NCBI GenBank assembly: GCA_947311515.1
Contig: CAMZLB010000026.1
Location: 1-37,469 of the forward strand
Direction: 5' to 3'
Length of the DNA: 37,469 nucleotides
Source: Candidatus Moraniibacteriota bacterium
GTDB lineage: Bacteria > Patescibacteriota > Minisyncoccia > Moranbacterales > GCA-2747515
The notes below the pieces were generated by a model. The model searched no databases, was not told the origin of the DNA, and was given only the letters and a program-made list of their open reading frames with translations. Positions 16,809 to 25,290 of the stretch are shown one piece after another (within the stretch, counting starts at the first letter, position 1; the number at the start of each line of letters is the position of its first letter). The position numbers and the translations under genes are program-made.

Positions 16809-17783
16809 ATGGATGGTATAAAGGCAAATAAATTGGAAAAAGGAGATTTTGTGGGTATTGTAGCCCCTTCTGCTCCTATTTTAAACGAGTCGATGAGTTT
16901 ATTTGATGATGGCATTAAATGTCTAAGAGAAGATTTTGGTTTAAATATTTTATATACAAATAAAATATTTAATAAATATTTTTATAGTGCAGGAAGCAAG
17001 GAATCTAGACTGAGTGATTTTTATGAAATTTGGGCAAATCCAAAAGTTAAAATGGTGCTTATGGCACAGGGAGGACATACAGCTAATCATTTATTGGATG
17101 ATTTGGATTATGATTTCATTAGAGAAAATCCAAAAATATTTGCAGGAATTTCTGATGGTACAAATTTATTAAATGCAATTAATAAAAAAACAGGACTTAT
17201 AACATATCATGGACCAGATTTATTGTTTACTTTCGGCAGGTCTATGACTGAACAGGTTAGAGAAAATATTCATAAAACTCTTTTTGAAGATAGAGAGGTT
17301 CAAGAATTAAGGGAAAATAAAAATTGGAATAATAAATACAATAAAAGTTTGATCAGTCCAGGATGGAATACTATTAAATCTGGAAAATCCAGTGGAAGGT
17401 TAATTGGTGGACATTTGAGAACTTTGATAAATTTGATTGCTTCGGGATATATGAGTTCATTTAAGGATAAAATACTTTTTTTAGAAGGAACTGGCGCAGA
17501 TTATGAAATTGATAAGTGTTTAACAATTTTAAAATTGAGTGGAGTTTTTGACGAAATAAATGGTTTGATTGTGGGATGGTTTGAGGATTTTTCAAATCAA
17601 GGTGAGTATCGTAGATCTGTAAAAGATATTGTTATAGAAGTTACAAAAGAATATAAATTTCCAATTCTTGAAATAGGAGATCTGGGTCATAATGTAGAAA
17701 ATTATATTTTCCCCATAGGAATCAATGTAAAATTTGATGCTGATAATAAGATAATTATTTTCTATGAAAAAACAGTTAAATGA
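16809..17783 (+). CDS. LD-carboxypeptidase (peptidase family S66, LdcA/MccF type)
   Basis: This serine peptidase removes the terminal D-alanine from peptidoglycan tetrapeptides; MccF relatives cleave microcin C. Numbered from the ATG at 16809, the nucleophile serine is at 115 in FAGISD, preceded by the family's MAQGGHTANHLLDDLDYD segment. The catalytic Glu is in LFLEGTGADYE, and the His is in DLGHNVENYIFPIG. The length (324) is normal. The family sequence GYSDIT is changed here to GISDGT, which keeps the serine. There is no export signal, so it would act in cytoplasmic cell-wall recycling. Its end overlaps the truB start by 20 bases. Confidence 0.93.
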   Translation: MDGIKANKLEKGDFVGIVAPSAPILNESMSLFDDGIKCLREDFGLNILYTNKIFNKYFYSAGSKESRLSDFYEIWANPKVKMVLMAQGGHTANHLLDDLDYDFIRENPKIFAGISDGTNLLNAINKKTGLITYHGPDLLFTFGRSMTEQVRENIHKTLFEDREVQELRENKNWNNKYNKSLISPGWNTIKSGKSSGRLIGGHLRTLINLIASGYMSSFKDKILFLEGTGADYEIDKCLTILKLSGVFDEINGLIVGWFEDFSNQGEYRRSVKDIVIEVTKEYKFPILEIGDLGHNVENYIFPIGINVKFDADNKIIIFYEKTVK

Positions 17784-18471
17784 TAAATTACCTGACAAGA
17801 TAGAAGGAATTTTTGCAATATATAAGCCAATTGGAATTAGTTCCCAAAAAGCAGTTCAGGAGATTAAATGGTGGGCAAGAAAAAAAAGTGGAAATAAAAA
17901 AATCAAAGTAGGACATGCTGGAACACTGGACCCATTAGCTGAGGGTGTTTTAGTTATAGCCATTGGAAGACAATATACAAAAAAAATAAATGATTATGTA
18001 AATTCTGAAAAAATTTACAATGCAGAAATTACACTTGGTAAAATTAGTGAAACTGATGATGCGGAAGGACCTTTTAAAATTATAAATTCTAAAATACCTT
18101 TACTTGAAGACATCAAAAAAGTTTTGAATAGTTTTGTGGGAGAAATAGAGCAAACGCCACCAGTTTATAGTGCTATAAAAATAAAAGGACAAGAAGCATA
18201 TAAAAGAATAAGAAAAGGTGAAAATATAAAAATGACTTCTAGAAAAGTATTTGTAAAAAAAATAGAGTTTCTAAGTTACATATATCCAAAAATAGATGTT
18301 AGAATTATTTGTGCAAAGGGTGTCTATATTCGTTCCATTGCTAGAGATGTAGGTAGTTTTTTAGGAACTGGAGCATTTATGTCTGCTTTAGTAAGAGAAC
18401 AAGTAGGAGATTTTACAATAGAAGAGTCTTATAATATAGATTTATTTAAAAGAAATGATATAGACACATAA
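17764..18471 (+). CDS. truB: tRNA pseudouridine-55 synthase
   Basis: TruB converts uridine 55 in the T loop of tRNAs to pseudouridine. The 235-residue protein has the signature GHAGTLDPLAEGVL (49-62) with catalytic Asp56, the N-terminal AIYKPIGISS (18-27), and TPPVYSAIKIKGQEAYKRIRKGE in the middle. The RNA-binding C-terminus (PUA extension) of longer homologues is missing, as in many small bacterial TruB proteins. The start overlaps the LD-carboxypeptidase gene by 20 bases. Repeat element C1 begins only a few bases after the stop codon. Confidence 0.96.
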   Translation: MKKQLNDKLPDKIEGIFAIYKPIGISSQKAVQEIKWWARKKSGNKKIKVGHAGTLDPLAEGVLVIAIGRQYTKKINDYVNSEKIYNAEITLGKISETDDAEGPFKIINSKIPLLEDIKKVLNSFVGEIEQTPPVYSAIKIKGQEAYKRIRKGENIKMTSRKVFVKKIEFLSYIYPKIDVRIICAKGVYIRSIARDVGSFLGTGAFMSALVREQVGDFTIEESYNIDLFKRNDIDT

Positions 18472-18474
18472 CAA

Positions 18475-18668
18475 ACTTATCCTTAAATAAGATTTCAGTT
18501 AAATCTGACAATTTTCACTACAGCTTGTTAAAAAAAATTACCAATGCTACGGCATTTCTAAAATATCATTGGAATCTTCTCTGAATTCGTTATTCACCTC
18601 AATTTTTAATGATGTTGTATCAAAAAATCATCAAATTTCTTTTAAATCTTATTTAGGGACTAGTTTAA
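18475..18668. mobile_element. MITE-like element C, copy 1
   Basis: This element of about 190 bases has imperfect inverted ends. The left edge AACTTATCCTTAAATAAGATTT and the reverse complement of the right edge, AACTAGTCCCTAAATAAGATTT, agree at most positions. An inner hairpin AATGC-TACG-GCATT is present. A diverged copy lies at 20694-20870. It has no coding capacity. It starts just after the truB stop, so it may also work as a 3'-end structure. Confidence 0.6.
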
Positions 18669-18782
18669 TGAAATTTTTAATTATCCTGGAATTTTGTCTA
18701 AATTTTTTGTTATAGGTTTATTGAATAATATAAAAATTAATCTATAATTTAAATTACAGGTGAATCAAGGTTAATAAATTGA

Positions 18783-18788
18783 TATAAT
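18783..18788 (+). promoter_or_regulatory. -10 box placing transcription start at the next ATG
   Basis: A perfect TATAAT lies 6 bases before the ATG at 18795, so the transcript would begin at or next to the start codon. The -35 is weak. There is no Shine-Dalgarno sequence. Confidence 0.5.
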
Positions 18789-18794
18789 AAAAAA

Positions 18795-19553
18795 ATGAAA
18801 ACTTTAAAAAATAAATTTATAAAAGAAATAAAAAAAGAATTAGGTTATTTTAATGTGTGGTTACCAGGAAAACCTATGAAATTGGGTGATGTTGGGATAG
18901 TAGAAAAAGGTAATTTTTTAAGAATTACAGATTTAAAAAATCTTGGTATAAAATTTGATATTAGAAAAGATAAAACAAAAAATGATATAAAATATAAATC
19001 TAAAAATTCTGTGAATGAATTTATAACAGTCGATGGAAAAGTGGTAGAAATACCAAATCCAATAGGAGAATCAGAAATAGCAATTGAATATAAATTTAAC
19101 AAAGAGGGTGCTATAGTTCTCGCTTTGAAGGGTGTTAACATAGATACTATTGATAATATTGTAGAGTTGGAAAAAAATATAAAAGAATTAAAAGAGTGGG
19201 AAAAGGATTGGTTTGTAGTGACTGAGGTTGTGAATTCAGATAGTGCAACTATATTGATATCCAATTCAAAATCATCAAAATCTAAGCTTGTAATTGGTGC
19301 AAAGGTTAAAATTTTGAATAGTATTGATATTGCAGATACTTCTTTAAAACTCTATTCTAAATCTAGTGACAATATGACATGTGAAATGATTGCAAAAGAT
19401 AAGTTAACACTTTTGTTTAATATGATGAAATTGAAAAAAAATTGGTTTAATGGTGATATGGGATTGAAAGCAAAAAATGTTACAATCAATGAAAAAATAG
19501 ATTTTGAATCAAATTTATCTTTAAAGAAAGTTGATATTGAAGATTTAAATTAA
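18795..19553 (+). CDS. Conserved-looking cytoplasmic protein of unknown function
   Basis: I do not recognise a named family. The 252-residue protein has no signal peptide or membrane span. It begins with a short helix and then NVWLPGKPMKLGDVGIVEKG. A mostly beta-strand body follows, then a charged helix near 120-135 (IVELEKNIKELKEWEKDW), then strands (WFVVTEVV, SATILIS) and a C-terminal LKKNWFNGDMGLK segment. The even spacing of hydrophobic positions and the well-formed frame support a real protein. It is probably co-transcribed with the glycosyltransferase 18 bases downstream. A leaderless start is likely (see 18783). Confidence 0.7.
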   Translation: MKTLKNKFIKEIKKELGYFNVWLPGKPMKLGDVGIVEKGNFLRITDLKNLGIKFDIRKDKTKNDIKYKSKNSVNEFITVDGKVVEIPNPIGESEIAIEYKFNKEGAIVLALKGVNIDTIDNIVELEKNIKELKEWEKDWFVVTEVVNSDSATILISNSKSSKSKLVIGAKVKILNSIDIADTSLKLYSKSSDNMTCEMIAKDKLTLLFNMMKLKKNWFNGDMGLKAKNVTINEKIDFESNLSLKKVDIEDLN

Positions 19554-19571
19554 GTTTAAAATTTTTTCTAT

Positions 19572-20693
19572 ATGAAAATTGGCATCCATGGTACAGAACT
19601 TGATGAATTTAGAATTGATGGAACTAGGATATATTTAAGTGAATTACTTAAGCGTTTTTATAAATTTTCAAATTATAATTATACAATTTATCATAAAGCA
19701 AAATTTAACCCTATGTTTAGTGTACCAATTGAAAAATACAATATCAAAAAATTGGTAAAAATCCCAATGTGGACACAGATTTCTTTTGCTAGTTCTATTT
19801 GTAGAGATAAAATTGATTTATTATGGATGCCATTGCAGAATCTTCCAAGAATCAGAAGAAAAGAAATGAAAACAGTTGTTACAATTCATGATTTAGCTTT
19901 CAAAAAATATCCAGAAATGTTTCCAAATAAAGATGTTAAAAAGTTAAATTTGCATACAGATTATGCGGTCAAAAATGCAAGTGCTTTAATATCTGTTTCA
20001 GAATCTACAAAAAAAGATTTATTAGAAAATTATTCATATTTAAATAATAAAGATATTACAGTTATACACCATGGATTTTGTTCTAGTGAATGGAATATAA
20101 GCAAAAATTCACAAAAAATAAAAAATATTTTAAATAAATATAAGATAACTAAAGAATATGTAGTATATGTTGGAGCAATACAACCACGTAAAAATTTAAT
20201 GACTTTAATTGAAGCATTTGAAAAGCTTAGAGATAAAAATATATCTATGCAATTAGTTTGTGTGGGCGCTGATGCATGGATGGCAGAAGATATTCATTTG
20301 AGAGTAGATAATTCAAAATATAGAAAAGAAATAGTATTCACAGGAGGAGTTCTTTTTGAGGATTTGAAAATAATACTTGCAAATGCTAAAGTTTTTGTAT
20401 TACCTTCAATTCATGAGGGTTTTGGGATACCAATTTTGGAAGCATTTGCGTCTAAGGTTCCAGTTATCGCATCAAATAGTGGAAGTTTGCCAGAGATTGT
20501 AGGAAATGCTGGTAAACTATTTGATCCCAAGGATAGTAATGAGCTTTTTTTAAAGATTTTAGAAATAATAAGTTCACAAGGTATTAGAGAAAGAATGATT
20601 AGAAAAGGCATAGAAAGACTCAATAAATTTTCATGGGACAAAACTACAAGAGAAACAATTAAGTTATTTGATGAGATATTAAATATATACTAA
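19572..20693 (+). CDS. Family 4 glycosyltransferase (GT-B), mannosyltransferase-like
   Basis: This 373-residue enzyme starts MKIGIHGTEL and has the GT4 C-terminal domain: YVGAIQPRKNLMTLIEAF near 197-214, then HEGFGIPILEAFASKVPVIA near 280-299 with the E-x7-E pair, and GSLPEIVGNAGKLFDP. These features fit alpha-mannosyl- or rhamnosyl-type transferases that build surface polysaccharides. The sugar and acceptor cannot be told from the sequence. It lies 18 bases after the unknown gene at 18795. Its TAA stop runs into the left end of element C2. Confidence 0.92.
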   Translation: MKIGIHGTELDEFRIDGTRIYLSELLKRFYKFSNYNYTIYHKAKFNPMFSVPIEKYNIKKLVKIPMWTQISFASSICRDKIDLLWMPLQNLPRIRRKEMKTVVTIHDLAFKKYPEMFPNKDVKKLNLHTDYAVKNASALISVSESTKKDLLENYSYLNNKDITVIHHGFCSSEWNISKNSQKIKNILNKYKITKEYVVYVGAIQPRKNLMTLIEAFEKLRDKNISMQLVCVGADAWMAEDIHLRVDNSKYRKEIVFTGGVLFEDLKIILANAKVFVLPSIHEGFGIPILEAFASKVPVIASNSGSLPEIVGNAGKLFDPKDSNELFLKILEIISSQGIRERMIRKGIERLNKFSWDKTTRETIKLFDEILNIY

Positions 20694-20870
20694 ACTTGTT
20701 TCTAAATAAGTTTTTAGTTAAATTTGCCAATTTTAGCACAGTTTATTAAAATTATTATCAATGCTATGGTATTTATAAGATGTATTAAGGTGTTTTCTGT
20801 CATTCGCCTCAATTTTTTGACGGAGCTGTACAGTAAAAGAAATTTTTTTAAGAACTTATTTGTGGGCAAT
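20694..20870. mobile_element. MITE-like element C, copy 2
   Basis: This is a diverged copy of 18475-18668, in the same orientation and order. The left end AACTTGTTTCTAAATAAG and the reverse complement of the right end, CCCACAAATAAGTTCTT, form an imperfect inverted pair. The inner ATCAATGCTATGGTATTTAT corresponds to the copy 1 hairpin. It begins at the stop codon of the glycosyltransferase. Confidence 0.55.
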
Positions 20871-20934
20871 TTCACTATCATAGTATAAATTTAAAAAAGA
20901 GTTTAATATGTATTAAATATGGTAAGTAGTGTAA

Positions 20935-21207
20935 ATGAAAAAAATAATAAAAAGTCGATGGGTAATTTTAATAACAAAAGTTTTGAGAGTGGTAATATAT
21001 GGTACATTGAGATATACACAGAAAAAAATAATTTCTAAAAAATACAGAGAGAGACTAATAGATAGTATGATGGTAAAATTGAAGATGAAAGAAGAAACAA
21101 GGAAGATGAAAATACAGAGAACAATGAGAAATAAGAAGCAACAAATAAAAAAAATAATTAGGAAAAAGATTGTAAAAGTAGTACTTAATAAGATTATAAA
21201 AAAGTAA
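20935..21207 (+). other. Doubtful 90-codon basic ORF
   Basis: The frame reads as 90 residues made largely of Lys, Arg, Ile and Val, with no recognisable motif. The strand is very A-rich, which lowers the chance of stops in this frame. Another frame of the same DNA gives a more normal, acidic composition (GKIEDERRNKEDENTENNEK) but is cut by TAA and TAG codons. I think it more likely to be a shadow of a decayed gene than a real protein. If expressed, it would be a highly basic peptide. Confidence 0.2.
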
Positions 21208-21266
21208 AAAAGATAATTTTATGACAAATAAGTTTAAATTAGTTTTTTGATGTATTATTATGGTAA

Positions 21267-21695
21267 TATGATTACGAATTAGAAAGTAGAGCTTTTAGGT
21301 CTTTAGATATCGGACTTGGTAGAGACTTAATAGAATTCTTTAGAAATTTTCAAAAAAACGTTAAATTAATAGATTTAAGATGTAGCGTATATTAAATTAG
21401 ATTGATTTTAGTATAAATATAATTTTGAAAATAAAATTATAAGTAATGAAACAACAAGAGAAGATGTTCAAAAGGTAATAGTAGCAGAAACAAAAAAGTT
21501 TAAGCTACATATTTATAAGAACATAAGGATGTATTGGGTTCTCATTGGATTTCATGTACTAGTTGTAAGTCGGTTAAATGCAATTGTTGCAGGAATTCCA
21601 TAGGATGACTGAATGGCTTTTTAGTTGCTGTAGTGGTATCTAATCTTATTGAAAGAGCCTCTGGAATAGAAGATATTTATAGGATAGTTATGTAA
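21267..21695 (+). pseudogene. Fragments of a decayed gene, unknown family
   Basis: Three plus-strand pieces look like protein but do not join. The first, 21267-21395, contains ESRAFRSLDIGLGRDLIEFF and no start codon. The second, 21412-21603, contains ETTREDVQKVIVAE and is in another frame. The third, 21519-21695, contains HWISCTSCKSVKCNCC, then an in-frame TGA at 21606, then LVAVVVSNLIERASGIEDIY and a TAA. The cysteine cluster could be a metal site. I cannot name the parent. The pieces may be one gene broken by frameshifts and stops, or unrelated remnants. Confidence 0.35.
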
Positions 21696-21725
21696 AAAAT
21701 AGGAACTTGCCAGTTAAAGTAAAAT

Positions 21726-21757
21726 AAAAATCTTTCTTGTCTTATGGAAAGGTTTTT
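21726..21757 (+). terminator. Hairpin terminator before the surface-protein cluster
   Basis: AAAAATCTTTC pairs with GAAAGGTTTTT (one G-T pair) around a 10-base loop, and the right arm itself ends in five T. It would stop reading from the degraded region and leave the cluster under its own promoter. Confidence 0.6.
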
Positions 21758-21761
21758 AATA

Positions 21762-21770
21762 TGGTATAAT
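21762..21770 (+). promoter_or_regulatory. Extended -10 promoter of the surface-protein cluster
   Basis: TGGTATAAT is a perfect -10 with the TGn extension. It is set within ATATGGTATAATAT, which is nearly repeated at 26175-26188 before the fibre gene. The transcript leader would be about 20 bases. Confidence 0.6.
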
Positions 21771-21798
21771 ATCTAAGTAATCTTATAAGTTTGCGTAG

Positions 21799-22551
21799 AT
21801 GAGGTTTTCTTCTATTTTTCCATTATTGATAATGTTTTGCGTAATGTTGGTTGCGTTTTCTGTGAAAGCGGACATGTCTAGTAATCACTATTATATTTCT
21901 AGAGATTCTATTAATGCATTTGGAAATGATAATTCCATGTCTTCAAATTATAATTTATCAGATACTGGTGGAGAAATTGCTACAGGTTTCAGTGATAGTA
22001 CGTCTTATAGTTTGCATGCAGGATATAGGCAATTTGATGAATTCAGAATAAGTTTAGTTTGTGTTGAGGAAGATGTAGATTTGACACCTGTGAGGTTAAC
22101 AGGAAAATCAGATTTAAATGACAATTATGTAGATTGTACAATTACAACTAATCATCCAAATGGATATACTTTTCAATGGACATCTGATACAAATGAGTTA
22201 GTGCATACTATTGATTCTACTTATAAAATTGAAAAAATTACAAATAATACAACAAACTTTTGGCCAAATACTCTAACGAATGGTACTGGTTGGGGTGCTC
22301 ACTTAGGCACTGAAAGTGATAATTTTGATGTGGGTACATGGGGATCGTCTAATGATTACGATGCGGCTGGTGGAAAATGGGCAGCAGTGCAAAAGGATGT
22401 AGTATTTGATATAATTACAAGTAGCACAGCAACAGATGATAATGGTGATGTGGAAAGAGTTTATTTTGGTATGGAAGTTGATGAAAATACTGTTATTCCT
22501 CCAGGTGAATATGAGGCTGTTGTGCAGTTTATCGCTTTGCCAACATTTTAG
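21799..22551 (+). CDS. Exported surface protein with WxL-like C-terminal end
   Basis: This 250-residue protein has a signal peptide (about 1-24, ending SVKADM). The mature N-terminus, SSNHYYISRDSINAFGNDNS followed by MSSNYNLSDTGGE...GFSDSTSYSLHAGY, is a repeated S-x-x-Y/NY pattern also seen in the protein at 33027. The C-terminus ends with PGEYEAVVQFIALPTF, matching the end of the next protein (AEYEGLITYTATPSF). This resembles the final strands of WxL cell-wall-binding domains but lacks the W-x-L signature itself. Two cysteines (in SLVCVEED and YVDCTITT) may pair. It is the first gene of a seven-gene run. I infer that it is held at the cell surface by a WxL-like mechanism. Confidence 0.78.
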   Translation: MRFSSIFPLLIMFCVMLVAFSVKADMSSNHYYISRDSINAFGNDNSMSSNYNLSDTGGEIATGFSDSTSYSLHAGYRQFDEFRISLVCVEEDVDLTPVRLTGKSDLNDNYVDCTITTNHPNGYTFQWTSDTNELVHTIDSTYKIEKITNNTTNFWPNTLTNGTGWGAHLGTESDNFDVGTWGSSNDYDAAGGKWAAVQKDVVFDIITSSTATDDNGDVERVYFGMEVDENTVIPPGEYEAVVQFIALPTF

Positions 22552-22560
22552 TTTGTTGTT

Positions 22561-22601
22561 TGATAATTTTTTCTAAGTAAGAAATTTTAAGAAAATTATC
22601 A
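22561..22601 (+). promoter_or_regulatory. Intercistronic hairpin
   Basis: TGATAATTTT(TT)CT pairs with AGAAAATTATCA, a stem of about 12 bp with two extra T. No T run follows, so it is probably an mRNA stabilising or processing structure between the first two surface genes rather than a terminator. Confidence 0.45.
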
Positions 22602-22660
22602 GGCAATAAAAGTCTGAGACAAAGGTCGAAAATAAATTATAAATAATAAAAATAAAGATT

Positions 22661-23953
22661 ATGGTTAACTTTATGAAAGTAGTAGGTATTTTTGTACTGT
22701 TTGGTATGATGTCATTTACTGGGACAGTATTGGCATATGATGATATAACTACGGATATTTCAGCTTCTATTAATTCTCAAGTTATAGATGAATTATCTGC
22801 AAATATTACAGCAACTGATACAACGATAGCTACCACTAATACAAATATTCAAGCAGGATTAGCATTACTAGGAAATGAGGTTGTAAACGTTACAGCTGGA
22901 GGAGGAACTTCTTCTTTGACAGTTACTCGTGGAGCAAATAGTACTACTGCAGATGCTCACTCTGAGGGGGATAGTATAAGACAATTAATTCAAAATGTTG
23001 ATGTTGTGTTTACTCCAGAGAATATAGGTACATATGCTCTAGGAGATAAGGTAGTTGTATACATCCCAAATGTATCACCAAATAGTTTTGGTGCAATGCC
23101 TACAGCAGCTACAATCACAGAATCTGGAGCTGCAGTTTTTGGTGCTGCATCTTTTGACTCGGATGCTAGGACAATTACATTTACAGTTACTACAGCAGGA
23201 ACTGTGAGTCAAACAACTATCGCAATTTCAAGTGTGGTTATGCCCAATGTTCCTGGTCAATATTTACTTCCAGTGGAAATACGTTCTGCTTCTGAAACAT
23301 TGTTAGAGATGGGATCAGCTCCTCTTTCTTGGGCAAATCAGGTTAGAGTTAGAGCTATTATCCAACCTGCACTCATTTTTACAATTGATAAATCTAATAT
23401 TGATATAACAGCAAATCCATCTGTTAATGATGGTGAGAATTATGCTCAAAAGTCAATATTATCAGTTGCTACTAATGCACTTAATGGATATAATATTTCT
23501 GCAAAATTAGAAGGAAAGCAAACTCCGGCAAATGCACAATTGGATTCAGCTGCTACAACAACGGTAATTGTTTCAGGTGATGCAGAAAGTGTTGAAAATA
23601 CATTTGGATATGTTGCTTATAATGGAGATGGTACTGCTATGGAGCAACCAACAACTACTGTTGGTAGAACTGCTATGAATAATGCAACAGCACAAGATTT
23701 GGTACGTTCTAGGACTCAGATTCAATCTGATGCATCTGTAGTAACCGCTTTCGCAAATACTGATACAACCTTACTTCCTGTAACAGCTACTGGAGCAGAT
23801 GTGGTACCAGGAAATGGTTCTAATGAACTTGCATTTGATGCATTTATCAATATGGCAAGACATACAGTTTATTATGGATTGAATGTGGATTATTTGATGC
23901 CGTCAGCTGAATATGAGGGACTTATCACATATACTGCTACTCCATCATTTTAG
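22661..23953 (+). CDS. Exported WxL-like domain surface protein
   Basis: This 430-residue protein has a signal peptide (about 1-27, ending TVLAYDD). Residues about 30-60 are Thr- and Ala-rich (ATDTTIATTNTNIQA). An Ig-like beta domain (about 75-220) follows, containing DVVFTPENIGTYALGDKVVV. The C-terminal domain begins VRVRAIIQPALIFTIDKSNI, passes VATNALNGYNISAKLEG and ends AEYEGLITYTATPSF. That layout (A-x-I-x-P-x-L-x-F, NGY, then a final Y-x-x-x-I-x-Y-x-A-x-P) is like WxL domains, which bind peptidoglycan and DUF916-type partners; no strict WxL motif is present. It is followed by the DUF916-like gene, the same pairing as in Firmicutes WxL loci. The start could be the ATG at 22661 or at 22673. 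Confidence 0.8.
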   Translation: MVNFMKVVGIFVLFGMMSFTGTVLAYDDITTDISASINSQVIDELSANITATDTTIATTNTNIQAGLALLGNEVVNVTAGGGTSSLTVTRGANSTTADAHSEGDSIRQLIQNVDVVFTPENIGTYALGDKVVVYIPNVSPNSFGAMPTAATITESGAAVFGAASFDSDARTITFTVTTAGTVSQTTIAISSVVMPNVPGQYLLPVEIRSASETLLEMGSAPLSWANQVRVRAIIQPALIFTIDKSNIDITANPSVNDGENYAQKSILSVATNALNGYNISAKLEGKQTPANAQLDSAATTTVIVSGDAESVENTFGYVAYNGDGTAMEQPTTTVGRTAMNNATAQDLVRSRTQIQSDASVVTAFANTDTTLLPVTATGADVVPGNGSNELAFDAFINMARHTVYYGLNVDYLMPSAEYEGLITYTATPSF

Positions 23954-24027
23954 ATAGATGATTAACATTGTTCTTGAAAATTTAAAATTTGAGAGCAATG
24001 ATTAGTAATTTAATTATAAACATTAAT

Positions 24028-25281
24028 ATGAAGAGTTTTTTTTTAATATTAGTTCTATTTTTTTTAATAGTTGATAATGTTTCTGCTACGGGAATTGGTT
24101 TGAGACCACTTCGCACAAACATAACAATTGATCCAGGAAATTCTAAAGACATAATATTGACAGTTATAAACAACGAAAACTTTACTCAAATCGTAAGACC
24201 AGAGTTTCAAACATATACCTCTCATAATGAAGCTGGTTATCCAGTGGCAAAAAAAATGGAAAAAGATGATCCAGATAATATAATTTCGTGGATTGAGTTT
24301 GAAAATGAAAAAATAGAAGTAGAAGGAAATTCTGAAATAAATGTGAAAGCAACTATTACAGTACCAAAAAATGCAGAACCAGGAGGAAGATATGGAGCTC
24401 TGATATATGGACCAATACTCCCTAATGCATCAGGTGTCTCTATTAGAACTAGAGTGGCTTCGCTTTTGTTATTATCAGTTTCAGGAGATGAAAAATTTGA
24501 TGGAGAAGTATTGGATTTTAAAGTTGCAAATGAAGGAAAAATTTATTCTGATAAAGGTATTAATTTTATAGTTAGTTTCAAAAATAATGGAAATGTACAC
24601 ACGAGTCCAAATGGTAACATATCAATATTAAATGAAAAAAGAGAGAAAATTGCTAGTATATATAAGGTAATTGATAATAATAAAAAAGAAATAATTTCAA
24701 ATGAGATACCAGTTAATTTATACGGAAATTTTGTCTTACCAAATTTAAAAAGGGACTATGAGAGTTTGTGGAAAGAAAATGTGGTAAATGGACAAATTAC
24801 AGCTAAGTTAAATTTTGTCTTTAGGAAGGGGGAGAGTGAGGAAATTGTAGAAAGAGAAATTAATGTGAATGTAAAAGATGATCTATTTGTTGAATCTTTT
24901 GATTTTATAAGTGATGATAATAAATCTTTTTTTAATGTAAAAATTAAAAACAATGGAACAGTGTATGAAAGGATAAAAGGTTCAATAGATATTTTAAATG
25001 AGTTTGATTATAAAATTGCTGAGGTGGTGATTCCAGATAAAATTGACTACATAGCACCAAAAGAAACTAGAAACTTTAAGTTAGATTTTTTAGATAAAAA
25101 ATTACCAGAAGGTAATTATACTATTAAGTCCAATGTTATATACGGCTTTGAAAATAAAAAGCTTGATATAAAATCAAATTTTGGTTCAAATAGTAATTTT
25201 ATGATAATTGGAGTAGTTGGAGGTAGTATCTTATTTATTATAAGTATCATTTTCTTAGTGAGAAGAAAAAATAAAAATTAA
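24028..25281 (+). CDS. DUF916-like (WxL-interacting) membrane-anchored surface protein
   Basis: I take the ATG at 24028 as the start, so that the signal sequence begins MKSFFLILVLFF; an ATG at 23998 and a TTG at 23989 lie in frame upstream. From 24028 it has 417 residues. After the signal, GIGLRPLRTNITIDPGNSKD and later VPKNAEPGGRYGALIYGPIL (about residues 115-135) are the hallmark segments of DUF916/WxL-interacting proteins. Two or more Ig-like domains follow, then a C-terminal membrane span (FMIIGVVGGSILFIISIIFLV) and a basic tail (RRKNKN). In Firmicutes this family anchors WxL proteins to the cell; the two genes just upstream are WxL-like, so the same job is likely here. Confidence 0.85.
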   Translation: MKSFFLILVLFFLIVDNVSATGIGLRPLRTNITIDPGNSKDIILTVINNENFTQIVRPEFQTYTSHNEAGYPVAKKMEKDDPDNIISWIEFENEKIEVEGNSEINVKATITVPKNAEPGGRYGALIYGPILPNASGVSIRTRVASLLLLSVSGDEKFDGEVLDFKVANEGKIYSDKGINFIVSFKNNGNVHTSPNGNISILNEKREKIASIYKVIDNNKKEIISNEIPVNLYGNFVLPNLKRDYESLWKENVVNGQITAKLNFVFRKGESEEIVEREINVNVKDDLFVESFDFISDDNKSFFNVKIKNNGTVYERIKGSIDILNEFDYKIAEVVIPDKIDYIAPKETRNFKLDFLDKKLPEGNYTIKSNVIYGFENKKLDIKSNFGSNSNFMIIGVVGGSILFIISIIFLVRRKNKN

Positions 25282-25290
25282 TAAAAAAAA

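Larger units (their letters stand above)
20871..21798. other. Gene-poor degraded stretch before the surface cluster
   Basis: This stretch of about 0.9 kb holds no gene I trust. It contains one long purine-rich open frame (20935-21207), protein-like fragments broken by stops (21267-21695), then a terminator (21726-21757) butted against the promoter of the exported-protein cluster. Confidence 0.5.

Noticed and set aside
21606-21608. Genetic code change (TGA read as an amino acid), as in some Patescibacteria
   Set aside because: TGA ends intact genes here (hsdR, the nucleotidyltransferase-like gene and the gene at 25291), and no conserved gene has an internal TGA.
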